This document shows positions 1-5,410 of a stretch of 18,591 nucleotides of DNA, in pieces. Below the pieces are notes generated by a model. It saw nothing but the letters and a program-made list of their open reading frames with translations, ran no database searches and was not told the origin of the DNA. The DNA comes from Deltaproteobacteria bacterium (GTDB lineage: Bacteria; Desulfobacterota; BSN033; UBA1163), in NCBI GenBank assembly GCA_016875155.1, contig VGSD01000005.1, positions 1 through 18,591 on the forward strand. Direction: 5' to 3'. Every line of letters starts with the position of its first letter. Within the stretch, counting starts at the first letter, position 1. Position numbers and translations under genes: made by a program.

Positions 1-309
1 GGTCTCTGAATTCTCTTTAAGGAGGATGGTCGTGTTTAAGACTCTGTTCTGTTTCGCCCCCGCGAGTTCTTCGCCGTCAAGGAGAAGCACTGGGATCTCT
101 GCCGTATTGACTACCTTCAGCTCAGGAACAGATCCCCCCTGACTGACCTCGGCGATGGTCAGGAGTCTCTTATCGAGCGCCTCTTTAAGTGTCAGATACT
201 GGGACCCATGGTTTACTGTTGTGAAGAAAGGGATAATTCCCATGTTCTTAAAAACCTTCAACTCTCCAAACTCCAGTTTCGATAAAAAATTGCTGACGAT
301 TGGGTCCAT
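1..309 (-). CDS. ARPP-1 family protein, N-terminal part (runs off left edge)
   Basis: The first 103 codons of a minus-strand gene; the rest lies left of the window. An ATG at 307-309 follows a clear ribosome binding site (GGGAGGTACACTATG). The protein shows the hallmark stretch of the ARPP-1 family (ARG/rhodanese-phosphatase-associated, DUF6569): LTLKEAL near residues 40-45, TEVSQGGSVPEL-like text (here TIAEVSQGGSVPEL, 51-64) and LLLDGEELAGAKQNRVLNT at 75-93. The family has no established biochemical function to my knowledge; it is a soluble domain with no signal peptide visible here. It lies 136 nt downstream of the zinc-ribbon gene on the same strand, so the two could be co-transcribed. Family assignment is from remembered motif similarity. 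Its C-terminal architecture cannot be seen. Confidence 0.8.
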   Translation of the reverse strand, partial: MDPIVSNFLSKLEFGELKVFKNMGIIPFFTTVNHGSQYLTLKEALDKRLLTIAEVSQGGSVPELKVVNTAEIPVLLLDGEELAGAKQNRVLNTTILLKENSET

Positions 310-445
310 AGTGTACCTCCCTTGGTTATGAAATTGTCTTGCTCAAAGAGGATGGTGTATTGGGTAAATCATCTATATTTTGAATTTGTCCGGTTTAAAG
401 TGCTTGCTTATCTTTTCTTTTTCTTCCTTCATATTGCTAAAGTCT

Positions 446-697
446 TTAAGAATAGGCGACTGCCATGTCAGTCCGGTCGTAGTTCAATTCTCTTTGATCT
501 TTGTAGAAGTTGATATCCCACGTCCTGATCTTCTCCCTTTCTTCACGGCTCAGGGACAGATAGTACTCGTAGTCGCCTATCACCCAACGTCTGCCACAGA
601 TGCATTTCACATAAGCAGTAGGTCCAGCACTGAATAGACCCCGATAGCCACAAATCGGGCACTCATAGAAGTAGGTCAATGGGATGTCCATTTCCAT
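446..697 (-). CDS. Small zinc-ribbon-like hypothetical protein (83 aa)
   Basis: I do not recognise a named family. The start is well supported: AGGAGG (703-708) sits 5 nt before the ATG at 695-697; an in-frame ATG two codons later is less well spaced. The N-terminal half carries a C13-x2-C16 pair (YECPICGYRG) and a C32-x-C34 pair (VKCICGRRW), which looks like a compact rubredoxin-knuckle or zinc-ribbon fold. The C-terminal half (about 45-83) is charged and helix-prone (SLSREEREKIRTWD) and resembles a protein-contact tail. No membrane segment or signal peptide is seen. It sits between the WYL regulator gene and the ARPP-1 gene on the same strand. A nucleic-acid or protein adaptor role is only a guess. 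Confidence 0.7.
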   Translation of the reverse strand: MEMDIPLTYFYECPICGYRGLFSAGPTAYVKCICGRRWVIGDYEYYLSLSREEREKIRTWDINFYKDQRELNYDRTDMAVAYS

Positions 698-748
698 GAA
701 GACCTCCTTTCCGGACTATTCAAATTTTCCTCAGACAATTGATCATAG

Positions 749-778
749 CATAGGACCTACCCCAGGAAGTGTCCTATG
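749..778. repeat. 8-bp perfect inverted repeat with plus-side T-run
   Basis: CATAGGAC (749-756) and GTCCTATG (771-778) are perfect inverted copies separated by 14 nt. On the plus strand the right arm is followed at once by TTTTTATT, as in an intrinsic terminator. No plus-strand gene precedes it; on the minus strand it lies in the upstream region of the zinc-ribbon gene and past the end of the WYL gene. It could be an operator, a terminator of an unseen plus-strand RNA, or the remnant end of a mobile element. Confidence 0.4.
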
Positions 779-840
779 TTTTTATTAATGATTTCAAATC
801 GTTACGAATTGGAAAGGGAGTGAAAATTAAAGACGGGAAT

Positions 841-1803
841 TTAATAGATTTTGACGATTTTTTCGGCTTCGGTTTTGACCAGTTCACGAAGGTTGTCAGG
901 TTTAATGACCATGACGGCATCGCCATGTTTCAGTATCTCCCTTGTTATCTCCGAGAAGTCAGAAACCGGAAAGCTGATCTGAAGGGAACCGTCTTCGAGG
1001 AACTTTGCCTTCTGGTCCTTATGCCATATTTGATCTTTGAGCCATTTTGATTTCTCAGGTGTAAACTGGAGAGTCACTTCCCTTGTGGATTTTCCCTTAT
1101 AGAGGCCGAAGGTTGAAAGGAAATAGGTCTTGAAGTCGAAATCAGACGGCTTTTTGAATGACTTAGGAAGCACTTTCAATTCTGAAATTCTGTTTAACAC
1201 AAAATCCCTCACCTCTCCCCGCAAATGGCATTTCCCTAAAAGATGCCATGTCCCCATGTAGTTAAGAAGGTGATAGGGTTCAACTGTTCTTTCGCTTGTC
1301 TCTTTCGCAGCCGGCGAATAGTAAGTAAAGGTCAAACATTTCTTTTTCAGACAACCTTCCAGGACCGCTTTGAACACGGCTTCTGGTGCGGGGGAATATT
1401 CGATCAGTTGAAAAGAAAAAGCGTCGTCAATCTGATCTGCTGCCATGGAATGTTTTTTCAGGATGTTTGTAATCTTATCGGAAATGGAAGAGATTTGATG
1501 TCCGATGGATCCACCGCTGATATCCTGGAGCATCTTCCTCGCAATCAGAAGCGCTGAAAGTTCTTCTGAAGAGAGATAAACCATGGGCAGAGAAAATGTC
1601 TCATCGTCGTAATAGTATCCTTTCCGGCTTGCATCGTAGTCGAGTGGGCAACGAAGCCTGTCCCTCATAAAATCAATATCTCTCTGCGCTGTCTTGGTAG
1701 AGATTTCAAATTTTTCAGAAAGGGAAGTCGTATTGGGATATTTTTGTGCCTTGACCTGATTGTCAAACCAGACGAACCGTTCATAAATATTTTTAGCGCC
1801 CAT
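841..1803 (-). CDS. WYL-domain transcriptional regulator (HTH + WYL)
   Basis: A 320-residue regulator of the YafY/PafC type. Residues 1-65 form a winged HTH: the segment NTTSLSEKFEISTKTAQRDIDFMRDRL (about 24-50) is the recognition region typical of this family. Residues 75-135 are a helical linker. The WYL ligand-sensing domain spans about 150-212, with TFTYYSPA near 158, VEPYHLLNYMGTWHLLGKC at 174-192 and the closing RDFVLNRISELKVL at 199-212. A C-terminal WCX-like extension follows (240-315). The WYL triplet itself is degenerate (T-W-H-L). WYL proteins usually bind ligands or nucleic acid and act as repressors or activators; its targets are unknown. ATG start at 1801-1803, preceded by AGAGAGGTGAAGGTCA; the purine-rich leader may fold with an upstream TCTCTC. 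No defence genes are visible around it. Confidence 0.88.
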   Translation of the reverse strand: MGAKNIYERFVWFDNQVKAQKYPNTTSLSEKFEISTKTAQRDIDFMRDRLRCPLDYDASRKGYYYDDETFSLPMVYLSSEELSALLIARKMLQDISGGSIGHQISSISDKITNILKKHSMAADQIDDAFSFQLIEYSPAPEAVFKAVLEGCLKKKCLTFTYYSPAAKETSERTVEPYHLLNYMGTWHLLGKCHLRGEVRDFVLNRISELKVLPKSFKKPSDFDFKTYFLSTFGLYKGKSTREVTLQFTPEKSKWLKDQIWHKDQKAKFLEDGSLQISFPVSDFSEITREILKHGDAVMVIKPDNLRELVKTEAEKIVKIY

Positions 1804-1814
1804 TGACCTTCACC

Positions 1815-1840
1815 TCTCTCTGCAGATTTTTATTGAGAGA
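1815..1840 (-). promoter_or_regulatory. Possible RBS-pairing hairpin before WYL gene
   Basis: On the minus-strand transcript UCUCUC (1835-1840 complement) can pair with GAGAGA (1815-1820 complement) across a 14-nt loop. The second arm is the first part of the purine-rich Shine-Dalgarno region of the WYL gene, so pairing could reduce ribosome access. Six base pairs with a long loop is weak; this is a suggestion only. Confidence 0.25.
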
Positions 1841-1896
1841 AATAGTGCATCTTTAAATTAGGCAGATTGTATTTCTATCCCGACCAAGAGGACTAT

Positions 1897-1919
1897 GCCT
1901 GCCTGCCGGTAGGCAGGGG
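1897..1919 (-). repeat. 23-bp palindromic repeat, copy 1
   Basis: The minus strand reads C-C-C followed by CCTGCCTACCGGCAGGCAGG-type sequence; the core at 1898-1917 is the reverse complement of the cores at 3138-3157 and 3992-4011, with 23 bases identical in all three. The arms CCTGCCT and AGGCAGG form a 7-bp stem around ACCGGC. Translated, it gives the PAYRQAG string found in spurious small reading frames. Confidence 0.85.
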
Positions 1920-1985
1920 TTCTACCCGTCGGTGAATTGGTATTCTGGTACGGGATGTTGCCCTTGTGGGCGTTTCTTGGATACC

Positions 1986-2000
1986 ACGGGCTTTGCCCGT
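1986..2000. repeat. GC-rich hairpin (6-bp stem, 3-nt loop)
   Basis: ACGGGC (1986-1991), loop TTT, GCCCGT (1995-2000) form a perfect hairpin just after the predicted start point of the minus-strand promoter at 2009-2017. A second hairpin GCCC-TTGT-GGGC lies at 1960-1971. Confidence 0.6.
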
Positions 2001-2008
2001 AGGGCTCC

Positions 2009-2017
2009 ATTATATCA
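2009..2017 (-). promoter_or_regulatory. Extended -10 promoter (TGATATAAT)
   Basis: The minus strand reads TGATATAAT, a perfect -10 hexamer with the TGn extension. The -35 region is poor (TTCTTT at 18-nt spacing), which extended -10 promoters tolerate. It would start RNA near 2002, giving about 200 nt of structured leader before the WYL gene or a free-standing small RNA. Confidence 0.5.
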
Positions 2018-2135
2018 GAATTTTCGGGTTTAAAAGAAACTGTTTTTAAAAGGATTTTTTTGAAATCCACAATCTCTGTGGAATGGTTGTGGAACTTTAG
2101 GCTCTCTTCCTTGCCTGTGAAGGGTTCTCTCGATT

Positions 2136-2152
2136 TGCCTAAACTTTAGGCA
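2136..2152. promoter_or_regulatory. Perfect 17-bp palindrome, possible operator or hairpin
   Basis: TGCCTAAA-C-TTTAGGCA is symmetric in all eight arm positions. The half-site AACTTTAGGC recurs as a direct copy at 2093-2102. It lies 51 nt past the stop of the dsbA-like gene and has no following U-tract on the minus strand, so operator use seems as likely as termination. Confidence 0.45.
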
Positions 2153-2203
2153 CTTCTAACTGTCCGTGATGATATTGAATATATCGATTTTAAGGGTTTG
2201 TCT

Positions 2204-3082
2204 CTATCTCTTAAGATATCTCTCCAGCGCTTGTTCGTTAAACTCCTGGTTGATAAAATCGCCATTAACGATCTGAGTAGGTGTTCCCATCACAGGAATT
2301 TTATTTCCAACAGCGATATCCTCCATCATTTTCTTCTTTCCCTTTCCACTTTCAAGTGCCTCCTTAAAGACCTTCACATCAAAACCTTTCGCCATCAGCA
2401 TCTCTTCAACTTTTTTAATAACAACATCAATTTCTTCCCTGACGATGGCCTGCCCCTCTGGAGAGAAGAAGTAGTCGTGGATCATCCAGAAGGCTTGATC
2501 ACCAAGACTCTGGGCAGCAGCTGCAACCTCCGAGAGTTCAAAAGACCCCTGCAGAGATTTCATTGGAAAATGTTTGAAGACATAACGGATCGCCTGAGGA
2601 TGGTTTTCCAACATCCTCTCCATCTTTGCCCATGCGAGCTGGCAATAGGAACATTTGAAGTTAGAGAATTCCACAATTGTCACCCTTGCTCCCTTATTTC
2701 CACGGAAAGGAGACTTTTCGATCTCAAACTGACTCATATCATGTCTTCGGGGCTTGGATTCTCCAGCCTCCTTTGAAGCCACATTTTCACCTTTGATGAT
2801 CAGCGCCCCAAGGATTACCTTTTCGCCAGCCTGATCCACATAAACGATCATAGGCATCTCCCTATCCGGAGCAAGAATCATTATCTTTACGGAGAAAAAA
2901 CCCGGCAAAGGGCTGATTTTCTTTTCGACAAACCTGACCTCCATCTCCTTTGGTATGCGCATATGGGTCCTTGCCGTTTCAATAGCAACACGTACGATTT
3001 TATCCTCCTGGGAAAAAGATGGAGTGGAAAAGAACAAGGTTGAGAATAAAAAAAATATTAAGCAAAAAATTATTTGTTTCAC
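2204..3082 (-). CDS. Secreted DsbA-like thiol-disulfide oxidoreductase
   Basis: A 292-residue exported protein. Residues 1-24 are a signal peptide (MKQ, hydrophobic run IIFCLIFFLFSTLFF, cleavage probably near PSFS-QED). Residues about 27-115 form an N-terminal region of alternating beta-prone segments not typical of plain DsbA. Residues 122-292 are a thioredoxin-fold domain of the DsbA/Thioredoxin_4 (BdbD-like) type: the active site is C144-S-Y-C147 in FSNFKCSYCQLAW, followed by a helical insertion (180-255) and the cis-proline loop GTP268. It should act in the periplasm on cysteine pairs of exported proteins, as oxidase or isomerase; the sequence does not decide which. Start is GTG at 3080-3082 with GGAGG about 9-10 nt upstream. 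It ends the co-directional block, 129 nt after rpe across a repeat cluster. Only one CxxC and no DsbB partner are visible nearby. Confidence 0.88.
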   Translation of the reverse strand: MKQIIFCLIFFLFSTLFFSTPSFSQEDKIVRVAIETARTHMRIPKEMEVRFVEKKISPLPGFFSVKIMILAPDREMPMIVYVDQAGEKVILGALIIKGENVASKEAGESKPRRHDMSQFEIEKSPFRGNKGARVTIVEFSNFKCSYCQLAWAKMERMLENHPQAIRYVFKHFPMKSLQGSFELSEVAAAAQSLGDQAFWMIHDYFFSPEGQAIVREEIDVVIKKVEEMLMAKGFDVKVFKEALESGKGKKKMMEDIAVGNKIPVMGTPTQIVNGDFINQEFNEQALERYLKR

Positions 3083-3137
3083 AGGTTTTCTTCCTCCAGG
3101 TTTAAAATTTCCGTAATTTTCCCCTCACTCTCCCACC

Positions 3138-3157
3138 CCTGCCTACCGGCAGGCAGG
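3138..3157 (+). repeat. 23-bp palindromic repeat, copy 2 (core)
   Basis: Core CCTGCCTACCGGCAGGCAGG; identity with copy 3 extends to 24 bases (3136-3159). It appears inserted into another repeat type, since CTCTCCC-rich text flanks it on both sides (3128-3134 and 3158-3164). Confidence 0.88.
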
Positions 3158-3176
3158 CTCTCCCACCGAGGGAGAG
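3158..3176. repeat. CTCTCCC/GGGAGAG hairpin
   Basis: CTCTCCC (3158-3164), loop ACCGA, GGGAGAG (3170-3176): a 7-bp perfect stem in the rpe to dsbA gap, followed by GGTGATG. Probably the second half of a GC-rich intergenic repeat interrupted by the element at 3136-3159. It could also work as RNA punctuation between the two genes. Confidence 0.65.
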
Positions 3177-3211
3177 GGTGATGATAGAGTAATTCTCAAA
3201 TCAATCCAAAT

Positions 3212-3868
3212 TTATAATTCGATCTCCCTTCTCAACTTCCGAATCGTCTCTCTGTAGTTTGGAGTCTTGAAGATTCCTGTCCCCAGAACAAAGATATCTC
3301 CGCCTGCCTTCGAAACCTCTTTGATATTCTCAAGTTTAATGCCTCCATCCACCTCAATCTCTATAGGATAACGATTTTTGTCAATTGTATTTCTCAATTG
3401 CTCAACCTTTTTCAGGACCTCCGGGAGGAAAGCCTGCCCGCCGAATCCCGGATTGACAGACATGATAAGGACAAGGTCAATCTCATCGAGAACAGAAGAA
3501 AGCTTCTTTAAAGGAGTCGCTGGATTGAGCACCACCCCTGGTCTCGCCTTCAACTGATGTATCTTTTTCACCATCTGTCTTAAATTGCGACAGACTTCAG
3601 CATGAATCGTGATCCAGGTTGCCCCTGCCTGAGCAAAGGTTTCGATGTATCGTTCCGGTTTCTCGATCATCAGGTGGACATCCAGTGGAAGAGAGGTTAG
3701 TTTCCTTAAACCCATCACCACCAGAGGTCCGATGGTGATATTGGGTACAAAATGTCCATCCATCACATCAACATGGATCACATCAGCACCAGCTTTTTCA
3801 ACAGCCCCTACCTCTTTGTCAAGTTTGCTGAAATCGGCAGATAGAATCGAAGGCGCTATCTTTTTCAA
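3212..3868 (-). CDS. rpe: Ribulose-phosphate 3-epimerase
   Basis: Interconverts ribulose 5-phosphate and xylulose 5-phosphate in the pentose phosphate pathway (cytosolic TIM barrel). I take the TTG at 3866-3868 as start: GGAGG (3874-3878) is 5 nt upstream and the protein then begins MKKIAPSILSADF, as the family does, giving 218 residues. The upstream in-frame ATG at 3901 lacks a ribosome binding site and would add 11 unfamiliar residues. Expected metal and catalytic residues are present: H32 and D34 in HVDVMDGHF, H65 in DVHLMI, D174 in VDGGI, plus the phosphate-binding MSVNPGFGGQ (136-145) and GTGIF (196-200). It lies between the M24 peptidase and dsbA-like genes, separated from the former by 307 nt of nested palindromes. 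Confidence 0.95.
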   Translation of the reverse strand: MKKIAPSILSADFSKLDKEVGAVEKAGADVIHVDVMDGHFVPNITIGPLVVMGLRKLTSLPLDVHLMIEKPERYIETFAQAGATWITIHAEVCRNLRQMVKKIHQLKARPGVVLNPATPLKKLSSVLDEIDLVLIMSVNPGFGGQAFLPEVLKKVEQLRNTIDKNRYPIEIEVDGGIKLENIKEVSKAGGDIFVLGTGIFKTPNYRETIRKLRREIEL

Positions 3869-3949
3869 TGGAACCTCCATATCGAGCTCATAACTGATCA
3901 TTTAATAACTGATTTAAAATTAAACAACATCGATTTGTAAAATCCCTCC

Positions 3950-3983
3950 CCTGCCTTCGCCGAAGCGGCTTCGCGCAGGCAGG
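3950..3983. repeat. 34-nt variant of the palindromic repeat with longer centre
   Basis: It starts CCTGCCT and ends AGGCAGG like the 23-bp element, but the six-base centre is replaced by a 20-base one that is itself self-complementary (CGC/GCG and GAAG/CTTC around CGG). This makes an almost continuous long hairpin. It is immediately followed by copy 3 at 3992-4011. Confidence 0.8.
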
Positions 3984-3991
3984 TAACCTCC

Positions 3992-4011
3992 CCTGCCTAC
4001 CGGCAGGCAGG
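3992..4011 (+). repeat. 23-bp palindromic repeat, copy 3 (core)
   Basis: Core CCTGCCTACCGGCAGGCAGG, identical to copy 2 over 24 bases (3990-4013). It is flanked by CCTCCC (3945-3950) and GGGAGG (4022-4027), the separated arms of another inverted repeat. Confidence 0.88.
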
Positions 4012-4029
4012 CTTTGCCAAAGGGAGGAA

Positions 4030-4058
4030 TTACCCCTCTTTGAAAAACCAGGGGGTAA
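4030..4058. repeat. TTACCCC/GGGGTAA inverted repeat
   Basis: TTACCCC (4030-4036) and GGGGTAA (4052-4058) are perfect inverted arms 15 nt apart, followed by GGGGAGATTTTC. The text resembles the widespread C-rich/G-rich intergenic repeats of many Desulfobacterota genomes. With 3944-4027 it fills the gap between rpe and the M24 peptidase gene. Confidence 0.6.
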
Positions 4059-4175
4059 GGGGAGATTTTCTAATGTTTATGCCAATTCAGCTATGAGACT
4101 GTTAATATCATTATTGTAATCGAAAATGAACTACTTTTGAAGGCAATCTCAAATCTTTTTACAACAGGCTTCTCA

Positions 4176-5372
4176 CTATATCGTTAACACGGTCTGTTCC
4201 GTGAGAGTAAGTCTTTCCACGCCTACGGCTGTGACAAGATAATCGTCCTCCAGACCTATAATCCCCCTGTCCGGAAAAACAAACATCGGCTCCAAAGCAA
4301 TGACCATTCCAGGCTCGAGCTTCTGATTGAATCGCGGGGTGAGAATGGGATATTCATCAATTTCAAGACCCAACCCATGACCGATGAACCTCACCTTTCC
4401 CTCTCCATAGCCATTGAAGTACTCTTTCAAATCCGTTTTTTGAACTTTTTTCGAAATAAGGTGGTATAGGTCCGAGCAGGAGATTCCCGGTTTTGCCTCT
4501 TTGATAAAGAGGGAATGGATTTCTAAAGAAAAGTCGTGTGCCCTCTTCAGGTCATCCGGAAGTTCACCAATGACCAGGGTCCGAAATTGATCAGCGACAT
4601 AGCCATTAATTCCAACACCGTAATCAATTCCGATCGGCTCGTTTCTCTCAATCCTGCGAAAACTTGCACCTTGCGCCATTGCCGGCGTATTGCCCCTTCC
4701 TCCGTGAGGACTGTCGAGAAAGGAGGTAATAGCACCATTTCCTCCGGAAAGGACATGAGCATAGGTCATCTCCTGGTTCCATCCGCGCATTCGAAGAACT
4801 CCCATGTGACCTTCTCTGCGGGCAATCAATGCCAGATGGCCATCCACCTCAAGCTCGGTCATGCCTTCTCGAATAATTTCTTTGATCTCCATATATCCTT
4901 TGTGGAGAATTTTGGCTGCGCTTCGGATCTGTTTGACTTCATAAGGAGTCTTGATCATCCGGAGCCTCAGGATGGCATCGGATACATCCGACCATTCAAC
5001 ATCCGGAAAGATCTGTTGATAACGAGAAAAGAGATTGATTGGCAGGACGTCCATCTCCAGGCCGATCTTGCTGTGGCCTAAGAAACCAAAATCCTTCAGG
5101 ACCTTTTTGATCTGGCCTCTTCCTGTGGCAGACATGATGTTTTTTAAAGGAGATTCTTTTCTCGTCCTCTCAAAAGCCTTCTGAACCATCAGAATTGGCT
5201 CTCCCTGACAAGGGATGAAGAGAACAGAAGACTGAATGGTCCCTGAAAAATAGAAGAGGTCCGCATTCTGGAGGATGAAAGCGCCATCCAGACCCATCTC
5301 CTGAAGACATTTCTGAAAATTCTTGATTCTATATTCAATCTCCTGTGCTGGTACGGTTTCCATATCTCTCAT
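4176..5372 (-). CDS. M24 family metallopeptidase, Xaa-Pro aminopeptidase-like
   Basis: A 398-residue 'pita-bread' peptidase expected to remove an N-terminal residue before proline from peptides in the cytosol. Residues 1-140 are the creatinase N-terminal domain (MGLDGAFILQNADLFYFSGT near 26-45). Residues 145-395 are the catalytic domain. All five dinuclear-metal ligands are visible: D250 (GIDYGVG), D261 (GYVADQFRT), H332 (FIGHGLGLEIDE), E361 (ALEPM) and E375 (GLEDDYLVT). The second motif is slightly unusual (ADQFRT rather than SDxTRT). Start: ATG at 5372 lacks a good ribosome binding site; a second ATG at 5363 is possible. It follows rsmB by 38 nt and is probably co-transcribed. M24 relatives include creatinase and prolidase, so the exact substrate is uncertain. 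Confidence 0.9.
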   Translation of the reverse strand: MRDMETVPAQEIEYRIKNFQKCLQEMGLDGAFILQNADLFYFSGTIQSSVLFIPCQGEPILMVQKAFERTRKESPLKNIMSATGRGQIKKVLKDFGFLGHSKIGLEMDVLPINLFSRYQQIFPDVEWSDVSDAILRLRMIKTPYEVKQIRSAAKILHKGYMEIKEIIREGMTELEVDGHLALIARREGHMGVLRMRGWNQEMTYAHVLSGGNGAITSFLDSPHGGRGNTPAMAQGASFRRIERNEPIGIDYGVGINGYVADQFRTLVIGELPDDLKRAHDFSLEIHSLFIKEAKPGISCSDLYHLISKKVQKTDLKEYFNGYGEGKVRFIGHGLGLEIDEYPILTPRFNQKLEPGMVIALEPMFVFPDRGIIGLEDDYLVTAVGVERLTLTEQTVLTI

Positions 5373-5410
5373 TTGAATGTATAAGTAGGTTAGAGCATCT
5401 TTCAGTTTTT

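Larger units (their letters stand above)
1804..2203. other. 400-nt gene-free interval with structured elements
   Basis: No convincing gene lies between the WYL start and the dsbA-like stop. Read on the minus strand the interval contains, in order: a perfect 17-bp palindrome (2136-2152), mutually exclusive CCACAA/TTGTGG pairings (2067-2092), an extended -10 promoter (2009-2017), hairpins at 1986-2000 and 1960-1971, a possible pseudoknot, one copy of the 23-bp palindromic repeat (1897-1919) and an RBS-pairing hairpin (1815-1840). A 70-codon reading frame across it (1858-2070) is partly translated repeat and is not accepted as a gene. Confidence 0.6.

Noticed and set aside
373..432. 19-residue minus-strand frame (MKEEKEKISKHFKPDKFKI) just after the zinc-ribbon gene
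   Set aside because: Opens shortly after the previous stop but lacks a ribosome binding site; too short to support from sequence alone.
1858..2070. 70-codon minus-strand reading frame
   Set aside because: It includes PAYRQAG, the translation of the palindromic repeat, has no good ribosome binding site and crosses predicted promoter and hairpins; no family resemblance.
2198..2776. 192-codon plus-strand frame opposite the dsbA-like gene
   Set aside because: Antisense shadow; low-complexity, cysteine/histidine-rich translation with no motif, while the minus frame has a signal peptide and CSYC active site.
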